A stretch of DNA of 64,000 nucleotides from Rhizobium sp. BK251. GTDB lineage: Bacteria > Pseudomonadota > Alphaproteobacteria > Rhizobiales > Rhizobiaceae. The notes under the pieces are model-generated. The model saw only the letters and a list, made by a program, of their open reading frames with translations. It was not told the DNA's origin and made no database searches. Position numbers and translations under genes: made by a program. The stretch is from assembly GCF_004345245.1 (NCBI RefSeq), contig NZ_SLUQ01000004.1, positions 248,001 to 312,000 on the forward strand, given 5' to 3'. Positions 29,052 to 39,762 of this stretch are shown here, piece after piece (the stretch's first letter is position 1; every line of letters begins with the position of its first letter).

Positions 29052-29223
29052 GGCAGTCTCTTTGCGGCTGGCAGGCTGGGAAAACAAGTGAGGAACCCTT
29101 GATACGTCCCCCGCCAGCAATTGGCAATCGCTGCAGAGCCACCCGCGCCGATCGATTTCCCGCACGCCATCGCGACACTTTTCCACGCCGGCGATTTTTA
29201 TGCGCCTTTCCGTCATTTCCCTG

Positions 29224-29252
29224 TTGCATTTAAAAATCGGTTGGGCCATATA
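29224..29252 (+). promoter_or_regulatory. Candidate promoter of tRNA-Gly
   Basis: TTGCAT (29224-29229), a 17-base spacer and CATATA (29247-29252) precede the tRNA by 64 bases, giving a short 5' leader. Supported only by hexamers and spacing. Confidence 0.5.
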
Positions 29253-29315
29253 GCGCCCGTCGCCGCAAGACGGCACCCACGGTCCAGCTTACTACCCCGG
29301 ACCGCTGTGGAATGA

Positions 29316-29390
29316 GCGGGTGTAGCTCAGGGGTAGAGCACAACCTTGCCAAGGTTGGGGTCGAGGGTTCGAATCCCTTCGCCCGCTCCA
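29316..29390 (+). tRNA. tRNA-Gly(GCC)
   Basis: 75 bases including encoded CCA. The acceptor GCGGGTG pairs with CGCCCGC (one T-G pair), the D arm is GCTCAGGGGTAGAGC, the anticodon stem-loop AACCTTGCCAAGGTT gives anticodon GCC, and the T arm is GAGGGTTCGAATCCCTT. It sits at the boundary between the housekeeping block and the carbohydrate-catabolism genes. Confidence 0.97.
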
Positions 29391-29490
29391 GTTTCTCCCA
29401 GAATTCTGAAACATTCCGAGACGTATCCGCTGTTGACGGCGAAATTGCTTCGTCCCCGGACTGCTGCGTGACGCCCGCCCGACATGGCAG

Positions 29491-29522
29491 AAGTCCCGCG
29501 GCGGCCACACGCCACGGGACTT
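29491..29522. terminator. Stem-loop between tRNA-Gly and the GH4 gene
   Basis: AAGTCCCG (29491-29498) pairs with CGGGACTT (29515-29522), with further inner pairing. It sits between converging transcripts and may serve both; a long T run is lacking. Confidence 0.55.
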
Positions 29523-29550
29523 CCCTAAGGCCCTGACAGGGAGAGAATCG

Positions 29551-30921
29551 TCAGGCGGCCTGAACTTTTCGGGCGGTGCGCGCCCATTCCGGCAACCATT
29601 CACCGTGCCCGGCGAGCAACTCGTCGACCAGCGACCAGATCTGGTCGAGGTCGAGCTCTGCTGCCGTATGCGGATCCATCATCGCGGCGTGGTAGATATG
29701 TTCGCGGTTTTCGGTCATCAGTGCCTGTACCGTCAGTTCCTGGACGTTGATGTTGGTGCGGATCAGCGCCGTCAATTGCGGCGGCAGGTCGCCAATAAAA
29801 GTCGGCTGGATACCGGAAGCATCGACCAGGCACGGCACCTCGGCGGCGCAGTTTTCCGGCAGCGAGGTGATGCAGCCGTTGTTGCGGACATTGCCGTAGA
29901 TCACCGAGGGCTCGCCGGTCCAGACCGAGTTGATGATCGAGGAAGCATACTCCTTCGACTGTGCCACCTCGATCTTGTCGGCCGAGCGATAGGCTTCCGC
30001 CTGGCCCTTCCAGCGGGCGATCTGCTCGATGCAGCGCTTCGGATATTCGTCGAGCGGGATGCCGAACTTCTCGATCAGGTCCTCGCGGCCTTCCTTGATG
30101 AAGTAGGGCGTGTATTCGGCGAAGTGCTCCGAGCTTTCGGTCACGAAATAGCCGAGGCGCGTCAGCATCTCGTAGCGCACCTTGTTCGGGCAACGCGGGT
30201 TCCAGCCTGGCTTGGGCGCCCGGCCTTCCCGGTAGGCGCGCACGAGATCGGGATAGAGGTTCTTGTAGGAACCGTCCGGCTGGCGATGCTCGAATTTCAG
30301 ATAGAAGGCCATGTGGTTGATGCCGGCCGAGCGGTAGCGGATCTCCTCGTAGGGAATGTCGAGGTCGTGGGCGAGCTCCATCGCGGTGCCCTGTACCGAA
30401 TGGCAGAGGCCGACTTGCTTGATGGTGGGATACTTCTCGGAAATCGCCCAGGTGTTGATCGCCATCGGGTTGACATATTGCAGCATGATCGCATCCGGGC
30501 AGACAGCGAGCATGTCCTCGCAGATCTTCCAGAGATGCGGCACGGTGCGAAGCCCACGCATGATGCCGCCGACGCCGAGCGTGTCGGCGATCGTCTGGCG
30601 CAGGCCGTATTTCTTCGGCACTTCGAAATCCGTCACCGTGCAGGGCTCGTAGCCGCCGATCTGGAAGGCCACCACCACGAAATCGGCGCCTTCCAGTGCC
30701 TTGCGCTGGTCGGAAAAGGTCTCTGCCTTTGCCTTGACGCCGAGCGTCGAGATCAGCTTGTTGACGACGATGGCGCTCTCTTCGAGGCGCTGCGGATTGA
30801 TATCCATCAGGGCGACCGTCGCGCCGGACAGTGCCGGGCGCTGCAGCACGTCGCCAACAATGTTTTTCATGAAAACGGTGGAGCCAGCTCCGATAAAGGT
30901 GATCTTGGGATTTCTTGCCAT
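29551..30921 (-). CDS. agaL2: GH4 alpha-galactosidase/alpha-glucosidase (AgaL2-like)
   Basis: 456 residues of glycoside hydrolase family 4, which uses NAD+ and Mn2+ in a redox-elimination mechanism. NAD motif ITFIGAGSTVFMKNIVGDVL is at the N-terminus; GLCHSVQGTAMELA holds the metal-binding Cys-His, and NPMAINTWA is the conserved NP motif. The ATG at 30921 follows GGAGG. No signal peptide, so it cleaves imported sugar in the cytosol. It is the last gene of an operon whose order matches agaL1-agpA-B-C-D-agaL2, so alpha-galactosides (melibiose, raffinose) are the likely substrates. Confidence 0.88.
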   Translation of the reverse strand: MARNPKITFIGAGSTVFMKNIVGDVLQRPALSGATVALMDINPQRLEESAIVVNKLISTLGVKAKAETFSDQRKALEGADFVVVAFQIGGYEPCTVTDFEVPKKYGLRQTIADTLGVGGIMRGLRTVPHLWKICEDMLAVCPDAIMLQYVNPMAINTWAISEKYPTIKQVGLCHSVQGTAMELAHDLDIPYEEIRYRSAGINHMAFYLKFEHRQPDGSYKNLYPDLVRAYREGRAPKPGWNPRCPNKVRYEMLTRLGYFVTESSEHFAEYTPYFIKEGREDLIEKFGIPLDEYPKRCIEQIARWKGQAEAYRSADKIEVAQSKEYASSIINSVWTGEPSVIYGNVRNNGCITSLPENCAAEVPCLVDASGIQPTFIGDLPPQLTALIRTNINVQELTVQALMTENREHIYHAAMMDPHTAAELDLDQIWSLVDELLAGHGEWLPEWARTARKVQAA

Positions 30922-30942
30922 TATATCCTCCAGCATGGGCAA

Positions 30943-32610
<1,668 letters not shown>

Positions 32611-32620
32611 CTTGGTCACC

Positions 32621-33754
32621 TCAATAGGGATCGACTGCATCGCGCAGACCGTCGCCCAGCGCATTGAAGGCGAAGACGGTGATCAGCACGAAACCGACCG
32701 GCGCCAAAATCCAGGGATAGGTGCCGATGACGGAGTAGTTCGCGGTGTCCTGCAGCATTAGACCCCAGGAGATCAGCGGCGGCTTCACGGCAAAGCCCAG
32801 GAAGCCGAGGAATGATTCCAGCAGCACGACGCTCGGGATGTGCAGGGTAACCGCGACAATCACGTGGCTCATCACGTTCGGGAAGATGTGCTGGAAGATG
32901 ATGCGCCGATCGGTGGCACCGACGGCCATGGCCGCCCTCACGTAATCGATGCGTGCGAGGGCCAGCGTCTTGCCGCGCACCTCACGCGACATCTGCGCCC
33001 AGCCGAGCGCCGACATGACGACAATGACGAAGCCGAGGAAGACATTGGTCGGAGCTGTGACCGGTATCAGCGAGGTCAGCGCCAGATAGAGCGGCAGCTG
33101 CGGAAAGGCGAGCACCACTTCGACGAAACGCTGCACCCACGTATCGAAGGAGCCGCCGAAATATCCGGACACCATGCCGACCGTGGTGCCGATGACCGTC
33201 ACGATGAAGACGACGGTCAGTGCAATCGTCAGCGAAATCCGCGAACCGATGATGGCGCGGGAAAGCACGTCGCGGCCGAACTTGTCCGTGCCGAGGAAAT
33301 GCACAGGCTGGCCCGTGGTGGAACCGAAGAAGTGGCGATCCGTCGGGATCAGGCCGAACAGCTTGTACTCGGCCCCCTTCACGAAGAAACCGAGAAGATT
33401 GGGATTGTCGTAGTCCGGACCGACGATCGGCTGGAAGGTCACTGGATCGAGCTCGTCCGACTCGGTCTGTCCGTAGACGCGGGGCTGGAAAACGAAGTTG
33501 CCGTCCTTGTCGTGGAAGCTCATCACCTGCGGCGGTGCGAAGCCCACGTCGGTCGCCTTCGGATCCATCGGCGCGAAGAAATCTGCAAAGATCGCCATCA
33601 GCAGCAGCAGTCCGACGAGCACGAGGCCCATCATGCCGGTCCAGGAGCGCCTCAGCCGGCGCCAGACCAGCGCCATGTAGCTTTCGTTGCCGTGCGGCGC
33701 GTGTCTGACGGTTTCTTCATGCGGTGGCGGGGGAGCGGAATCGAAGGCTAGCAT
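32621..33754 (-). CDS. agpC: Alpha-galactoside ABC transporter permease (DppC type, AgpC-like)
   Basis: 377 residues. A soluble N-terminus precedes the first span (GMMGLVLVGLLLLMAIFADFF). A periplasmic insert of about 90 residues before FLGTDKFGRDVLSRAIIGSRISL is longer than in DppC. The EAA-like loop is DYVRAAMAVGATDRRIIFQHIFPNVMSHVIV. The start MLAFDSAPPP lies one base past the agpB stop with GGAGGAG upstream, so translation is coupled. Confidence 0.92.
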   Translation of the reverse strand: MLAFDSAPPPPHEETVRHAPHGNESYMALVWRRLRRSWTGMMGLVLVGLLLLMAIFADFFAPMDPKATDVGFAPPQVMSFHDKDGNFVFQPRVYGQTESDELDPVTFQPIVGPDYDNPNLLGFFVKGAEYKLFGLIPTDRHFFGSTTGQPVHFLGTDKFGRDVLSRAIIGSRISLTIALTVVFIVTVIGTTVGMVSGYFGGSFDTWVQRFVEVVLAFPQLPLYLALTSLIPVTAPTNVFLGFVIVVMSALGWAQMSREVRGKTLALARIDYVRAAMAVGATDRRIIFQHIFPNVMSHVIVAVTLHIPSVVLLESFLGFLGFAVKPPLISWGLMLQDTANYSVIGTYPWILAPVGFVLITVFAFNALGDGLRDAVDPY

Positions 33755-33755
33755 A

Positions 33756-34763
33756 TCAGGCTCCTCCATACGTGCGGACGCGGGGGTCCAGCATGGCAAG
33801 CAGCATGTCGGCGATGATGTTGCCGACGATCAGCGTGGCCGACAGCACCATCATGAAGGTTGCCGTCACGTAGACGTCGCCGACCGCCATCGATCCGACG
33901 ATCGCCGGTCCGACTGTCGGCAGCGAGAAGATGATCGCGGTCTCGATCTCGCCGGTCAGCATGTAGGGAAGCACGACCCCTTGATACATGACGAGCGGAT
34001 GCAGGGCGTTGGGCACGGCATGGCGCATCACCACCGCCCCGCCCGAAAGCCCTTTGGCGCGCGCGGTCTCCACATATTGCGCGTTCAAGGTGTCGAGCAG
34101 ATTGCCGCGCATCACGCGCATGTTGTAGGCGAGCCCGCCGAAGGTGGCGATCGCGACAACCGGCCAGACGTGGCTGACGAGGTCAACGAATTTTGCCCAG
34201 GACCACGGCGCTCCGCCATACTGTGGCGAGAAGAAGCTGCCGATCTCCGAGACGTTGAACTGGAATACGAGCAGGTAGACGATGATCAGCGCCATCAGGA
34301 AGCGCGGCACCGTCATGCCGAGGAAGGAGACGCCGGAGAGAAGGCTGTCGATCCAAGAATATTGCCGCGTCGCGGCCCAGATGCCGAAGCCGATGCCGAG
34401 CACGGATGCGAAGAGATGGCAGACCAGCGCGAGCAACAGTGTCCGCGGCAGGCGCTCGGCGACGACGTCGGCCACCGGCTTGTTGTAATACATGCTGTAG
34501 CCGAAATCGCCTTGGGTGACGATGCCTTTGATCCAGGCGAAGTACTGGACGACGATCGGTTGATCGAGACCGTGGGCGACGCGGTAGGCCTGCGCCTGTT
34601 CCTCTGCCTGTGCAAACGAGGCCCCGCTCTGATTGATCAGCTGCGAACGGAGGTAGTCGGCATAGTCGCCGGGCGGCGCCTGGATGATCGCGAAGGTCAC
34701 GACGCTGAGGATGATCAGGACCGGGATCGAGGAGGCTATGCGCACGAGCAGGAATCGCAACAT
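33756..34763 (-). CDS. agpB: Alpha-galactoside ABC transporter permease (DppB type, AgpB-like)
   Basis: 335 residues with the DppB N-terminus MLRFLLVRIASSIPVLIILSVVTFAI, six predicted spans and an EAA-type loop YVETARAKGLSGGAVVMRHAVPNALHPLV. Paired with the DppC-type gene. A strong stem-loop separates it from agpA upstream. Confidence 0.93.
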   Translation of the reverse strand: MLRFLLVRIASSIPVLIILSVVTFAIIQAPPGDYADYLRSQLINQSGASFAQAEEQAQAYRVAHGLDQPIVVQYFAWIKGIVTQGDFGYSMYYNKPVADVVAERLPRTLLLALVCHLFASVLGIGFGIWAATRQYSWIDSLLSGVSFLGMTVPRFLMALIIVYLLVFQFNVSEIGSFFSPQYGGAPWSWAKFVDLVSHVWPVVAIATFGGLAYNMRVMRGNLLDTLNAQYVETARAKGLSGGAVVMRHAVPNALHPLVMYQGVVLPYMLTGEIETAIIFSLPTVGPAIVGSMAVGDVYVTATFMMVLSATLIVGNIIADMLLAMLDPRVRTYGGA

Positions 34764-34827
34764 CGGACGGTTCGCTTCTCTTTGCCGCCAGTCGCGCCCG
34801 TTGGTGCGGCCGGCTTGTTGGTCTTGC

Positions 34828-34852
34828 CCGGCCGCGCTTCACGCGCGGCCGG
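34828..34852 (-). promoter_or_regulatory. Stem-loop between agpA and agpB
   Basis: CCGGCCGCGC (34828-34837) and GCGCGGCCGG (34843-34852) form a perfect 10-bp GC stem with a five-base loop in the 117-base gap after the binding-protein gene. No U run follows. Likely an mRNA-stabilising or partial-termination element that keeps agpA expression above that of the permeases. Confidence 0.6.
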
Positions 34853-34880
34853 AATGTCTCGTTTCACTGGGAGGGAACTC

Positions 34881-36968
34881 TTAGTTGATCGGGCCTTTCT
34901 CGCCGGGCTTGCCGGGCAGCTGCTCGGGGAACAGCTCGTATTTGCCCTGCTTGTCGGCGGCCACCCACAGGCGCTCGCGGATGACGGAATCTTCGGCCCA
35001 GTTGAACATGAAGATCGGCGTACCCTCGGGCACGTTCGAGAAGCGCTTGTTGATGATCAGCGCGCCCGGATATTCCGTCAGGCCCACGGTATCGACGTTC
35101 TCCGTCGCCACCTTCTGGTACTGCTTCATCAGGTCGACGCGCTCGTCATTGTTCTGGCTGGTCTGGAACTTGGTGACGATGTCCACCATCTCCTGCTCGT
35201 AGGGCATCAGGTCGACCTTGCCGTCCTTGCCGGCGCGATGCTGCCAGCTCGTACGCGGACCGACAGGAGCAAGCTGTTCGGTGTTCTGCACGACCGATGC
35301 CAGCTCAGGCGTATTGCGCTGGATGACCCAGTCGAAACGACCGCCATAGTGGGCATCGTCGCGCTTCGGACCATCGAGGGCATTAAGAATGACCTTGACG
35401 CCGAGCTTCTCCATCTGGCCGATGACGCCTTCGGCAAGGCTTTTGTCGGTGGCGTAGCCGTTGTTGACGAGAAGCACGATCTCGACATTCTTGCCGCCCT
35501 CGGCTCCGGCCGGGAAGTTCACGAAGCCATCGCCGTCGGTGTCCTTCAGGCCGACCTTGGCAAGCAGGGCCTTGGCGCCCTCGAGATCATAAGGGTAATA
35601 GACGACGGAGTTGCGGTCGTAGAAGCTCGTGCCCGAAGACAGGCCGCCCGGATAGATCGCGGTGAACGGGCCCTTGACCAGGGAGTCGCCGATCGCCTTG
35701 CGGTCGAGCGCCATGGTTACCGCCTTGCGGAAGTCTTCGTTGCGGTTCAGCTCGCGGATTGCCTGGCTGCGTGCGTCAGGATCGCCCCAGCCGTTGCCGG
35801 AGAGGTTCATGCGCATGTTGTAACCGATAAGGCGCGGGCCGAAGGCAAGGCGCGCCGGCGCCGTCTTCTCGGCCGCACGCTTCAGCGATGCCACGAAGTT
35901 TTCCGGCTGTTCGAGGTTCGAGATATCGCCCGAGCCGGCAACGGCCTGCACGTCACGATCAGCCCATGTCGAGAGCTTGTAGTGCAGCTCGTTGAGATAG
36001 GGGAGCTGGTTGCCCTTCTCGTCGACCTTCCAGTAGTAGGGGTTGCGGCGCATCACGATGATGTCGTCGGAGCGGTATTCGACCGGCACCCACGCGCCCA
36101 TGACGGGCATGTTCATGAATTCCGGCGGGAAGGCATTCTTGAACTGGTCGTAGGTGTTCTTCGAGTATTTCGGATGCTGGGGCTTCAGGATATGCGATGG
36201 TCCCGGGCAGAAATTCGGATAGGCCATTGCATAGAGGTACTGCTTCGGGAAGGCCTCTTTGAAGGTCCATTGGACGGTGTTGTCGTCGATCTTCGTCAGC
36301 GTCGTGCCTTCACCGAAGGCTTCGGGCGAGGCACCGCCGCCGAGCGGCGAGACGTTGGGGTCGATCACCTCGTCTTCCCAGTAGAACATGATGTCGTCAG
36401 CGCCGAAGGGCACGCCGTCCGACCACTTCGCACCCTCGACGAGATGCATGGTCAGCTTGTGGCCGTCCTCCGACCATTCCCAGCTTTTGGCGAGGTTCGG
36501 CAACGGTTCGGTGTCCTTCGCCTCGACCTGGAAGAGGGGTGCAGTGCGCGTCAGGCATTCGGACAGGCCGATGTCGATGCCGCCCCAGCCTTGCGTCTGG
36601 CCAGCGCCGTAGTTCCAGCCTTCCGGACGTCCGCCGATGACGTGGCGCATCGTGTCGCCGTAGACGCCGACGCCGTCGACCATGTTTTCCGTCTTGAAGA
36701 CGAGCGGCTCCTTGGGCAGGCGATCCTTGACCGGCGGCAGCTTGCCGCTCTCGACGAACTTCGTCGTCACCCAATCGGGTTCATGATATTCGGGCAGCGC
36801 CTTGAATTCGAGGATGGAGTCGCGTGCGACGTATTTGATTTTGCCTTCCGCCGGAAACTGCGGTGGAACAGGCGGTGCTGTCGGCTCGGAGGCATAGGCG
36901 CTCAAGGCTGCGACCGAGACGCTGAGCGTCAGTCCGGCCAGGACGCCAATTTTACGGAAATTTTTCAT
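34881..36968 (-). CDS. agpA: Alpha-galactoside ABC transporter, periplasmic binding protein (family 5, AgpA-like)
   Basis: 695 residues, long for SBP family 5 but typical of oligosaccharide-binding members. Signal peptide MKNFRKIGVLAGLTLSVSVAALSAYASE. Family regions: ECLTRTAPLFQVEAKDTEPLPNLAKSWEWSEDGHKLTMHLVEGAKWSDGVPFGADD (the SBP_bac_5 core) and FRKAVTMALDRKAIGDSLVKG near the middle. The ribosome-binding site AGAGGGAGAG is clear. It captures alpha-galactosides in S. meliloti AgpA, whose locus this matches. Confidence 0.9.
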   Translation of the reverse strand: MKNFRKIGVLAGLTLSVSVAALSAYASEPTAPPVPPQFPAEGKIKYVARDSILEFKALPEYHEPDWVTTKFVESGKLPPVKDRLPKEPLVFKTENMVDGVGVYGDTMRHVIGGRPEGWNYGAGQTQGWGGIDIGLSECLTRTAPLFQVEAKDTEPLPNLAKSWEWSEDGHKLTMHLVEGAKWSDGVPFGADDIMFYWEDEVIDPNVSPLGGGASPEAFGEGTTLTKIDDNTVQWTFKEAFPKQYLYAMAYPNFCPGPSHILKPQHPKYSKNTYDQFKNAFPPEFMNMPVMGAWVPVEYRSDDIIVMRRNPYYWKVDEKGNQLPYLNELHYKLSTWADRDVQAVAGSGDISNLEQPENFVASLKRAAEKTAPARLAFGPRLIGYNMRMNLSGNGWGDPDARSQAIRELNRNEDFRKAVTMALDRKAIGDSLVKGPFTAIYPGGLSSGTSFYDRNSVVYYPYDLEGAKALLAKVGLKDTDGDGFVNFPAGAEGGKNVEIVLLVNNGYATDKSLAEGVIGQMEKLGVKVILNALDGPKRDDAHYGGRFDWVIQRNTPELASVVQNTEQLAPVGPRTSWQHRAGKDGKVDLMPYEQEMVDIVTKFQTSQNNDERVDLMKQYQKVATENVDTVGLTEYPGALIINKRFSNVPEGTPIFMFNWAEDSVIRERLWVAADKQGKYELFPEQLPGKPGEKGPIN

Positions 36969-37087
36969 CGTCTCTCCCTCTTGCTTCGGGACGCCTTTCG
37001 GTTGCCCCGGTTCTCCTCAAACGGTCCGGTGACGGGCTGCGATGGGCTCCCTCCCGGAGCCTCAGCGCCACCCGTCCTCCCGGAAGA

Positions 37088-38554
37088 TCAGACAGCCTGC
37101 TTGATCGCGGCCTTTTCAGCCCGCAGCTCCTCGATGGAGCGCACGTTGCGCCGCGCCGCACCTGCCCAGTCGCGGGTCTTCACCTTGGCCTGTGACAGCC
37201 TTTCCCTGGCAGCCGGCAGCGCATCGGCATATTGCGGCAGCCAGCGTGCCTGCGCGACGACCATTTCATCGACCATCTGCCAGACCTCCTCGGGTGTCGC
37301 GACGGCACCGACCAGCGGATCGTGCAGGACCGCTAGCTTCAGAAGGTCGATGTCGCCGCTGACGGCCGCATGGACCGACATGCGCTGGACGTTGATCGAG
37401 GAAATGCAGGTGGCAGCGCAGGCTTCCGGAATGGTGACGCCGGAGACCATGTTGATGCCGAAGCGGTCGACGAAGCCCGGCGATTCGATGATCGCATCGG
37501 CCGGCAGGTTGGTGATGACGCCGTTGTTCTTCACGTTGAAGTGGCCGCGATAAACTCGGTTTGTTTCCAGTCCTTCAAGAATGTGGCTCGCATGCTCGTT
37601 GGAGCGCTTGGCCGGATCGATCGGCTTGGAAGCCGATTCGAGGAACTGCGGGAATTCCGTCTCGAACCAGTTGCGGGTTTCCGTCGAGTGGCGGAGATAA
37701 CCACCAGTCTCGCCATGGATCCAGTCGGACATGTCGATCCACTTGGTGATTTCCTCCGGCCGCTTGCGGTACCACGGCAGGTATTCCGAAAGGTGCCCGT
37801 TGCTCTCCGTCGAATAGACGCCGAAGCGCTTGAGCACGTCGATGCGGAGCTTCTCCTGCTGCGAATAGACAGGATGCGCCTCGAAGGCAGCGACCAGCTC
37901 ATCCTTGCCGATCTTGCGACCGTTGAGCCGCAGATCGACGAACCAGGTCTGGTGATTGATGCCGGAGCAGATGTAGTCGAGCTCCTTTACCGACTTCGCG
38001 CCGAGCACCTCGGCGATCTGCTCTGCGCCGTGCTGGACGCCGTGGCAGAGACCGACCGTGTCGACCTTGCCGTATTCGATCGCCGCCCAGGTGTTCATTG
38101 CCATCGGGTTGGCGTAGTTCAGGAATTTCGCGCCCGGTTCTGCGACTTCGCGGATGTCCTTGCAGAAGTCGAGGATGACCGGGATGTTGCGCTGGCCATA
38201 AAGAATGCCGCCGGCGCAGATCGTATCTCCGACGCACTGGTCGATGCCATACTTCAGGGGGATGCGGATGTCGTCGGCATAGGCTTCGAGACCGCCGACG
38301 CGCACGCAGCTGATGACATAGCGCGCGCCCTCGATTGCCTTGCGGCGATCCGTCGTCGCCGTGACTTTCGTCGGCAGATTGTTTGATTCGACGATCTTGT
38401 CGAGGATCGCCTTGATCATCTGGAGATTGTGCTCGCTCAGGTCCGTCAGCGCGAACTCGATGTCCTTGAATTCCGGCACGCACAGGATGTCCGTGAACAG
38501 TTTCTTCGTGAAACCGATGCTGCCGGCGCCGATGATAGCGATTTTGAAACTCAT
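37088..38554 (-). CDS. agaL1: GH4 alpha-galactosidase (AgaL1-like)
   Basis: 488 residues, second GH4 enzyme of the locus. N-terminal NAD site FKIAIIGAGSIGFTKKLFTDIL, Mn2+ site GLCHGVQHGAEQIA, and NPMAMNTWAAIEYGK. The ATG at 38554 follows GAGGTGAAGG. First gene of the agp operon, reading away from the AraC regulator. Diverged from the downstream paralogue (GH4, 456 residues), so the two may prefer different linkages or aglycones. Confidence 0.88.
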   Translation of the reverse strand: MSFKIAIIGAGSIGFTKKLFTDILCVPEFKDIEFALTDLSEHNLQMIKAILDKIVESNNLPTKVTATTDRRKAIEGARYVISCVRVGGLEAYADDIRIPLKYGIDQCVGDTICAGGILYGQRNIPVILDFCKDIREVAEPGAKFLNYANPMAMNTWAAIEYGKVDTVGLCHGVQHGAEQIAEVLGAKSVKELDYICSGINHQTWFVDLRLNGRKIGKDELVAAFEAHPVYSQQEKLRIDVLKRFGVYSTESNGHLSEYLPWYRKRPEEITKWIDMSDWIHGETGGYLRHSTETRNWFETEFPQFLESASKPIDPAKRSNEHASHILEGLETNRVYRGHFNVKNNGVITNLPADAIIESPGFVDRFGINMVSGVTIPEACAATCISSINVQRMSVHAAVSGDIDLLKLAVLHDPLVGAVATPEEVWQMVDEMVVAQARWLPQYADALPAARERLSQAKVKTRDWAGAARRNVRSIEELRAEKAAIKQAV

Positions 38555-38612
38555 GACCTTCACCTCAATTCGATCAGATGCTAAAAAGAAGGCGGCAAGG
38601 GAGGAAAAGCCA

Positions 38613-38628
38613 ACATGCGCGTGCATGT
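38613..38628. promoter_or_regulatory. Inverted repeat in the agaL1-agpT divergent region
   Basis: ACATGC (38613-38618), four bases, GCATGT (38623-38628) form a 16-bp dyad within the 245-base gap between the divergent genes. Position suits a regulator site; the family here is AraC, which more often uses direct repeats, so assignment is uncertain. Confidence 0.35.
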
Positions 38629-38799
38629 GGTCGAAAAAGCTTCAAAACTGGTCTTTTTTCCTCCCAGCCGCTCCGTCCGGCTGTACTCTCTTCCTCTTGT
38701 CGACGGCGATTATGCCCAGATTTTCGGAGCCGAACAGAGAACGATTATGCTTTTGCGGGTAATTTTGTGCTGCACGATTTGATTGCCAATGGCCAGGGA

Positions 38800-39642
38800 A
38801 TGAGAACCGTCTCGCTGCCCCGCGGACGACAGCGCCTCCACGCCATGCCCACAAGCGCGGGTTACGAAGTCAGGGAGAATGAGCCCTATGACTGGGATGG
38901 GCGCCGGCGCGGGCAGACGCCCTTCACCGTGCTCCAGCACACGATCAGCGGCACCGGGCGGCTTCGTTACCAGAACAGGAACTACAAGCTCCAGGGTGGC
39001 GATACGATGATGGTGCTCGTTCCGCACAATCACCGCTACTGGCTCGAAAAGGGCGAACGCTGGGAGTATTTCTGGATCTCGGTAAACGGCGAGGAGACGC
39101 TGCGCATTCACAAGATGGTGCTGGCACTCGCCGGGCCGGTTCTCCGGCTGAAGCCTTCGACGATCGATCACCTTGCCGACTGCAGCCTTCGGCTTCTCAA
39201 GGGCGCGACCACGCCGGGTGCCGCATCCGCCGTTGCCTATGAAGCCGCGATGGCGCTCTATGACGATGTGTTCGGCTCGCCCGCCTTCATGGCCGAGCAG
39301 AGCGCGATGCAGCCGGTCATTGATCACATCAACACCAACCTGGAAAAACCGCTCCCCGTCAGCGAACTTGCGACCATCGTGGGGCTCAGCCGGGCGCATT
39401 TCTCGCGCAGCTTTGCGGAAAGCGAAGGCGTGCCGCCCGCGGAATACGTTCTCCAGCAGCGCCTGCAGCGCGCCGCCAAGCTCCTCACTAAGGCCGATTT
39501 CCTGCCGGTCAAGGAAGTCGCCATCATGTGCGGCTTCGAGGACGCGAATTATTTCTCCAAGGTGTTCCGCCGCATTTACGGCACCAACCCGACCGAGTTC
39601 CGCACGACAGGGATGTATGCAAGCATCGGCAGGGGTCGCTGA
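38800..39642 (+). CDS. agpT: AraC-family regulator of the alpha-galactoside locus (AgpT-like)
   Basis: About 280 residues. The N-terminal half is a cupin-like sensing domain (GTGRLRYQNRNYKLQGGDTMMVLVPHNHRYWLEKGERWEYFWISVNG). The C-terminal 100 residues hold two AraC helix-turn-helix motifs (VSELATIVGLSRAHFSRSFAESEGVPPAEYV and VKEVAIMCGFEDANYFSKVFRRIYGTNPTEFR). Start uncertain: ATG at 38800 begins MRTVSLPRGRQR, and GTG at 38767 is an alternative; neither has a strong ribosome-binding site. Divergent from agaL1, consistent with an activator induced by galactosides. Confidence 0.85.
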   Translation: MRTVSLPRGRQRLHAMPTSAGYEVRENEPYDWDGRRRGQTPFTVLQHTISGTGRLRYQNRNYKLQGGDTMMVLVPHNHRYWLEKGERWEYFWISVNGEETLRIHKMVLALAGPVLRLKPSTIDHLADCSLRLLKGATTPGAASAVAYEAAMALYDDVFGSPAFMAEQSAMQPVIDHINTNLEKPLPVSELATIVGLSRAHFSRSFAESEGVPPAEYVLQQRLQRAAKLLTKADFLPVKEVAIMCGFEDANYFSKVFRRIYGTNPTEFRTTGMYASIGRGR

Positions 39643-39693
39643 GACCTTCCTATCGACTTTGCTGATGCAAGGCCCGTCTTCCATGAAATTTTC

Positions 39694-39742
39694 GAGAAAA
39701 CCTTTTCTCATGTTGACTCGTCATGTGAGAAAAGGTTTTCTC
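39694..39742 (+). promoter_or_regulatory. Twin LacI-type operators with overlapping promoter
   Basis: GAGAAAACCTTTTCTC (39694-39709) and GAGAAAAGGTTTTCTC (39727-39742) are each near-perfect 16-bp dyads and exact inverted copies of each other. Their centres are 33 bp apart, about three helical turns. TTGACT (39713-39718) lies between them, and a 17-base spacer puts the -10 region (39736-39741) inside the second operator. This fits autorepression of the LacI-type gene starting 20 bases downstream. Confidence 0.75.
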
Positions 39743-39762
39743 TGCGCATCAAGCGGGAGGAA

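Noticed and set aside
33687-37553. A 1288-codon open frame on the plus strand across the agp permease, receptor and GH4 genes
   Set aside because: It is antisense to well-supported genes with domain motifs and ribosome-binding sites. Long antisense frames are expected in GC-rich DNA with biased third positions.
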